Below, piece by piece: positions 62,411 through 64,000 of a stretch of 64,000 bases of DNA (positions within the stretch are counted from its first letter, which is position 1; every line of letters begins with the position of its first letter). Location of the stretch: contig CBJLMB010000002.1 of NCBI GenBank assembly GCA_966424055.1, forward strand, positions 186,001 through 250,000, written 5' to 3'. Source of the DNA: Deminuibacter sp966424055 (GTDB lineage: Bacteria; Bacteroidota; Bacteroidia; Chitinophagales; Chitinophagaceae). A program made the position numbers and the translations under genes. The notes beneath the pieces are model-generated. The model was not told where the DNA came from and ran no database searches. It saw nothing but the letters and a program-made list of their open reading frames with translations.

Positions 62411-64000
62411 ATGGAGACAGATTTTCTCGTGATCGGATCAGGCGTGGCCGGACTTACCTATGCGTTGAAAATGTCAAAAGCCCACCCCGGAAAAAAAATC
62501 ACTGTTATCACCAAAAGCAGGGAAGAAGATGAAACCAATACCAAATATGCCCAGGGCGGTGTGGCAGGGGTATGGGATGAAGTGAACGATAGTTTTGAAA
62601 AGCATATCGAAGATACCCTGATCGCCGGTGACGGGCTTTGCAACCCACATACGGTAGAGATTGTAGTAAAAGAAGGGCCTGAACGTATCAGGGAGATCAT
62701 CGATTATGGCGCCAGGTTCGATAAAGAAGCTTCCGGCGAATATTCACTGGGGCGTGAAGGCGGTCACAGTGAACACCGCATTCTGCACCATAAAGATGTT
62801 ACCGGTAGGGAAATTGAGCGGGCACTGCTGGAAGAACTGAACACTGCTACCAATATAGAGCTGATCAATCACTGTTTCGTAATAGACCTGATAACGCAGC
62901 ACCACCTGGGTTATCTTGTTACCAAAGCCACCACCGATATCACCTGTTATGGTGTATACGTACTAAACCTGCGGACCAACAAGATCGAGAAAATACTGGC
63001 CGGTATCACGCTGCTGGCCACAGGCGGTTGCGGTCAGGCTTACCGTACCACCACCAATCCCCGTATTGCTACAGGCGATGGTGTGGCGATGGTATACCGG
63101 GCCAAAGGGCGTATTGAAAACATGGAGTTTATTCAGTTTCATCCCACTGCACTGTTCGAACCGGGCGTTTCCCCGTCTTTCCTGATCACCGAAGCGGTGC
63201 GTGGCGATGGAGGCATCCTGCGCAATAAAGATGGTGAGGCATTCATGGAAAAATACGATGCCCGCAAAGATCTGGCCCCACGTGATATTGTTGCCAGGGC
63301 CATCGATAGTGAAATGAAACGTACGGGTACCGAATATGTGTACCTCGATTGCAGGCATATGGATAAAGAGAAGTTCTATCATCATTTTCCCAATATCTAC
63401 GAAAAATGTTTGTCCATCGGTATCGATGTAATGGAGCAGATGATCCCGGTGGCGCCGGCAGCGCATTATAGTTGCGGAGGTATTAAAACTGATGAATGGG
63501 GCAGAACATCCATTGACCATCTCTATGCCTGTGGTGAATGTGCCAGTACCGGTTTGCATGGTGCCAACCGCCTGGCCAGCAACAGCCTGCTGGAAGCAAT
63601 GGTATTCGGCCACCGCTGCTATCTCGACAGTGTTGACAAGATCGATGGTATTGTAGTGCCAGGGGAAATTCCCGACTGGAATGCCAGGGGCACATCTGAC
63701 CCCAAAGAAATGATCCTGATCACCCAAAGCCAGAAAGAGCTGCAGCAGGTAATGAGCGATTATGTAGGTATTGTACGCAATGATGTGCGTTTGCAGCGGG
63801 CTATGAAACGTCTTGACCTGCTGCACGATGAAACCGAGCAGCTGTACCAGACCACCCGCGTATCGCCCCAGTTGTGCGAGCTGCGTAACCTGATCACAGT
63901 AGGTTATCTTATTGTAAAAGGAGCACAGTTCAGGAAAGAAAGCAGGGGACTGCATTTTAATACTGATCACCCGGCAAAAGACAAGCTGTTGCAGAATATT
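62411..64000 (+). CDS. nadB: L-aspartate oxidase (3' end cut by window)
   Basis: 530 codons are visible without a stop, so only the very C-terminus is missing (family length about 530-540). NadB oxidises L-aspartate to iminoaspartate, the first step of de novo NAD synthesis. FAD-binding GSGVAGLTYALKM, the flavin/substrate region TKYAQGGVAG, GREGGHSEHRILHHKDVTG, and the active-site motifs EFIQFHPTALFEPG, ITEAVRGDGGILRN, RDIVARAID and HYSCGGIKTDEWGRT are intact. The helical C-terminal domain (LRNLITVGYLIVKGAQFRKESRGLHF) confirms NadB rather than fumarate reductase. ATG 62411. Confidence 0.96.
   Translation, partial: METDFLVIGSGVAGLTYALKMSKAHPGKKITVITKSREEDETNTKYAQGGVAGVWDEVNDSFEKHIEDTLIAGDGLCNPHTVEIVVKEGPERIREIIDYGARFDKEASGEYSLGREGGHSEHRILHHKDVTGREIERALLEELNTATNIELINHCFVIDLITQHHLGYLVTKATTDITCYGVYVLNLRTNKIEKILAGITLLATGGCGQAYRTTTNPRIATGDGVAMVYRAKGRIENMEFIQFHPTALFEPGVSPSFLITEAVRGDGGILRNKDGEAFMEKYDARKDLAPRDIVARAIDSEMKRTGTEYVYLDCRHMDKEKFYHHFPNIYEKCLSIGIDVMEQMIPVAPAAHYSCGGIKTDEWGRTSIDHLYACGECASTGLHGANRLASNSLLEAMVFGHRCYLDSVDKIDGIVVPGEIPDWNARGTSDPKEMILITQSQKELQQVMSDYVGIVRNDVRLQRAMKRLDLLHDETEQLYQTTRVSPQLCELRNLITVGYLIVKGAQFRKESRGLHFNTDHPAKDKLLQNI

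Noticed and set aside
62963..63970. 335-codon minus-strand ORF at the right edge
   Set aside because: Shadow of nadB, whose frame is open to the window edge and has all family motifs.

Overview
The window is a stretch of ordinary chromosome from a member of the Bacteroidota, most probably the family Chitinophagaceae. The grounds are three SusC/SusD outer-membrane pairs, an Oar-like TonB-dependent receptor, many -7 boxes of the TAnnTTTG type typical of this phylum, the large three-domain form of IspG, Bat (VWA/TPR) proteins, PorT-like barrels and short word-like intergenic repeats. Composition is moderate (roughly mid-40s % G+C by eye). I see no rRNA, tRNA, CRISPR array, intact insertion sequence or phage gene.

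Layout. 1-3 kb: the 3' part of an Oar-like TonB-dependent receptor, cut by the left edge. 3.1-3.5 kb: a repeat-rich gap with a possible small RNA. 3.5-5.4 kb: a PhoB/PhoR-like two-component pair on the minus strand. 5.6-7.8 kb: a secreted 726-residue protein with a possible caspase-fold C-terminus. 7.9-12.3 kb: a small acidic protein, an MBL-fold hydrolase and a large surface protein (pseudo-peptidase, propeller, barrel). 12.4-15.9 kb: a minus-strand membrane-stress operon (membrane protein, winged-helix regulator, CreD, DUF1361) with two copies of one palindromic operator. 16.1-18.5 kb: an RND/MMPL exporter. 18.6-33.6 kb: three consecutive SusC/SusD pairs with no degradative enzymes. 33.8-40.5 kb, minus strand: TlpA-like lipoprotein, GatB, a double-PDZ protein and AlaS. 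40.8-42.5 kb: M23 endopeptidase and a DUF937-like protein. 42.6-46.5 kb, minus strand: barrel protein, VanZ-like protein, GcvH, cyclophilin and a small conserved protein. 46.7-50.6 kb: SerS, a lectin-like lipoprotein, an alpha/beta hydrolase and an L,D-transpeptidase. 50.8-53.4 kb: an ECF sigma factor, a membrane anti-sigma-like protein and a PorT-like barrel. 53.9-64 kb: Kbl, aldo/keto reductase, AraC regulator, an OXA-type class D beta-lactamase-like lipoprotein, BatB-BatC, IspG and NadB (cut by the right edge).

How the genes work together. Much of the window concerns the envelope: nutrient import across the outer membrane, envelope stress and signalling, peptidoglycan enzymes (M23, L,D-transpeptidase, OXA-like) and outer-membrane barrels. 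Housekeeping genes (alaS, serS, gatB, gcvH, kbl, ispG, nadB) are interspersed as single units, most with strong hairpin terminators. Many true starts are downstream of the longest open frame, because a -7 box or an operator occupies the upstream part; I have moved those starts.

No defence island or obvious new multi-gene machine is visible. The best leads are: twin operators around the CreD operon; two distant intergenic elements whose terminator stems covary; a possible clan CD-like peptidase domain; an anti-sigma protein with a duplicated N-terminal domain; and a conserved leader in front of two of the susC genes.
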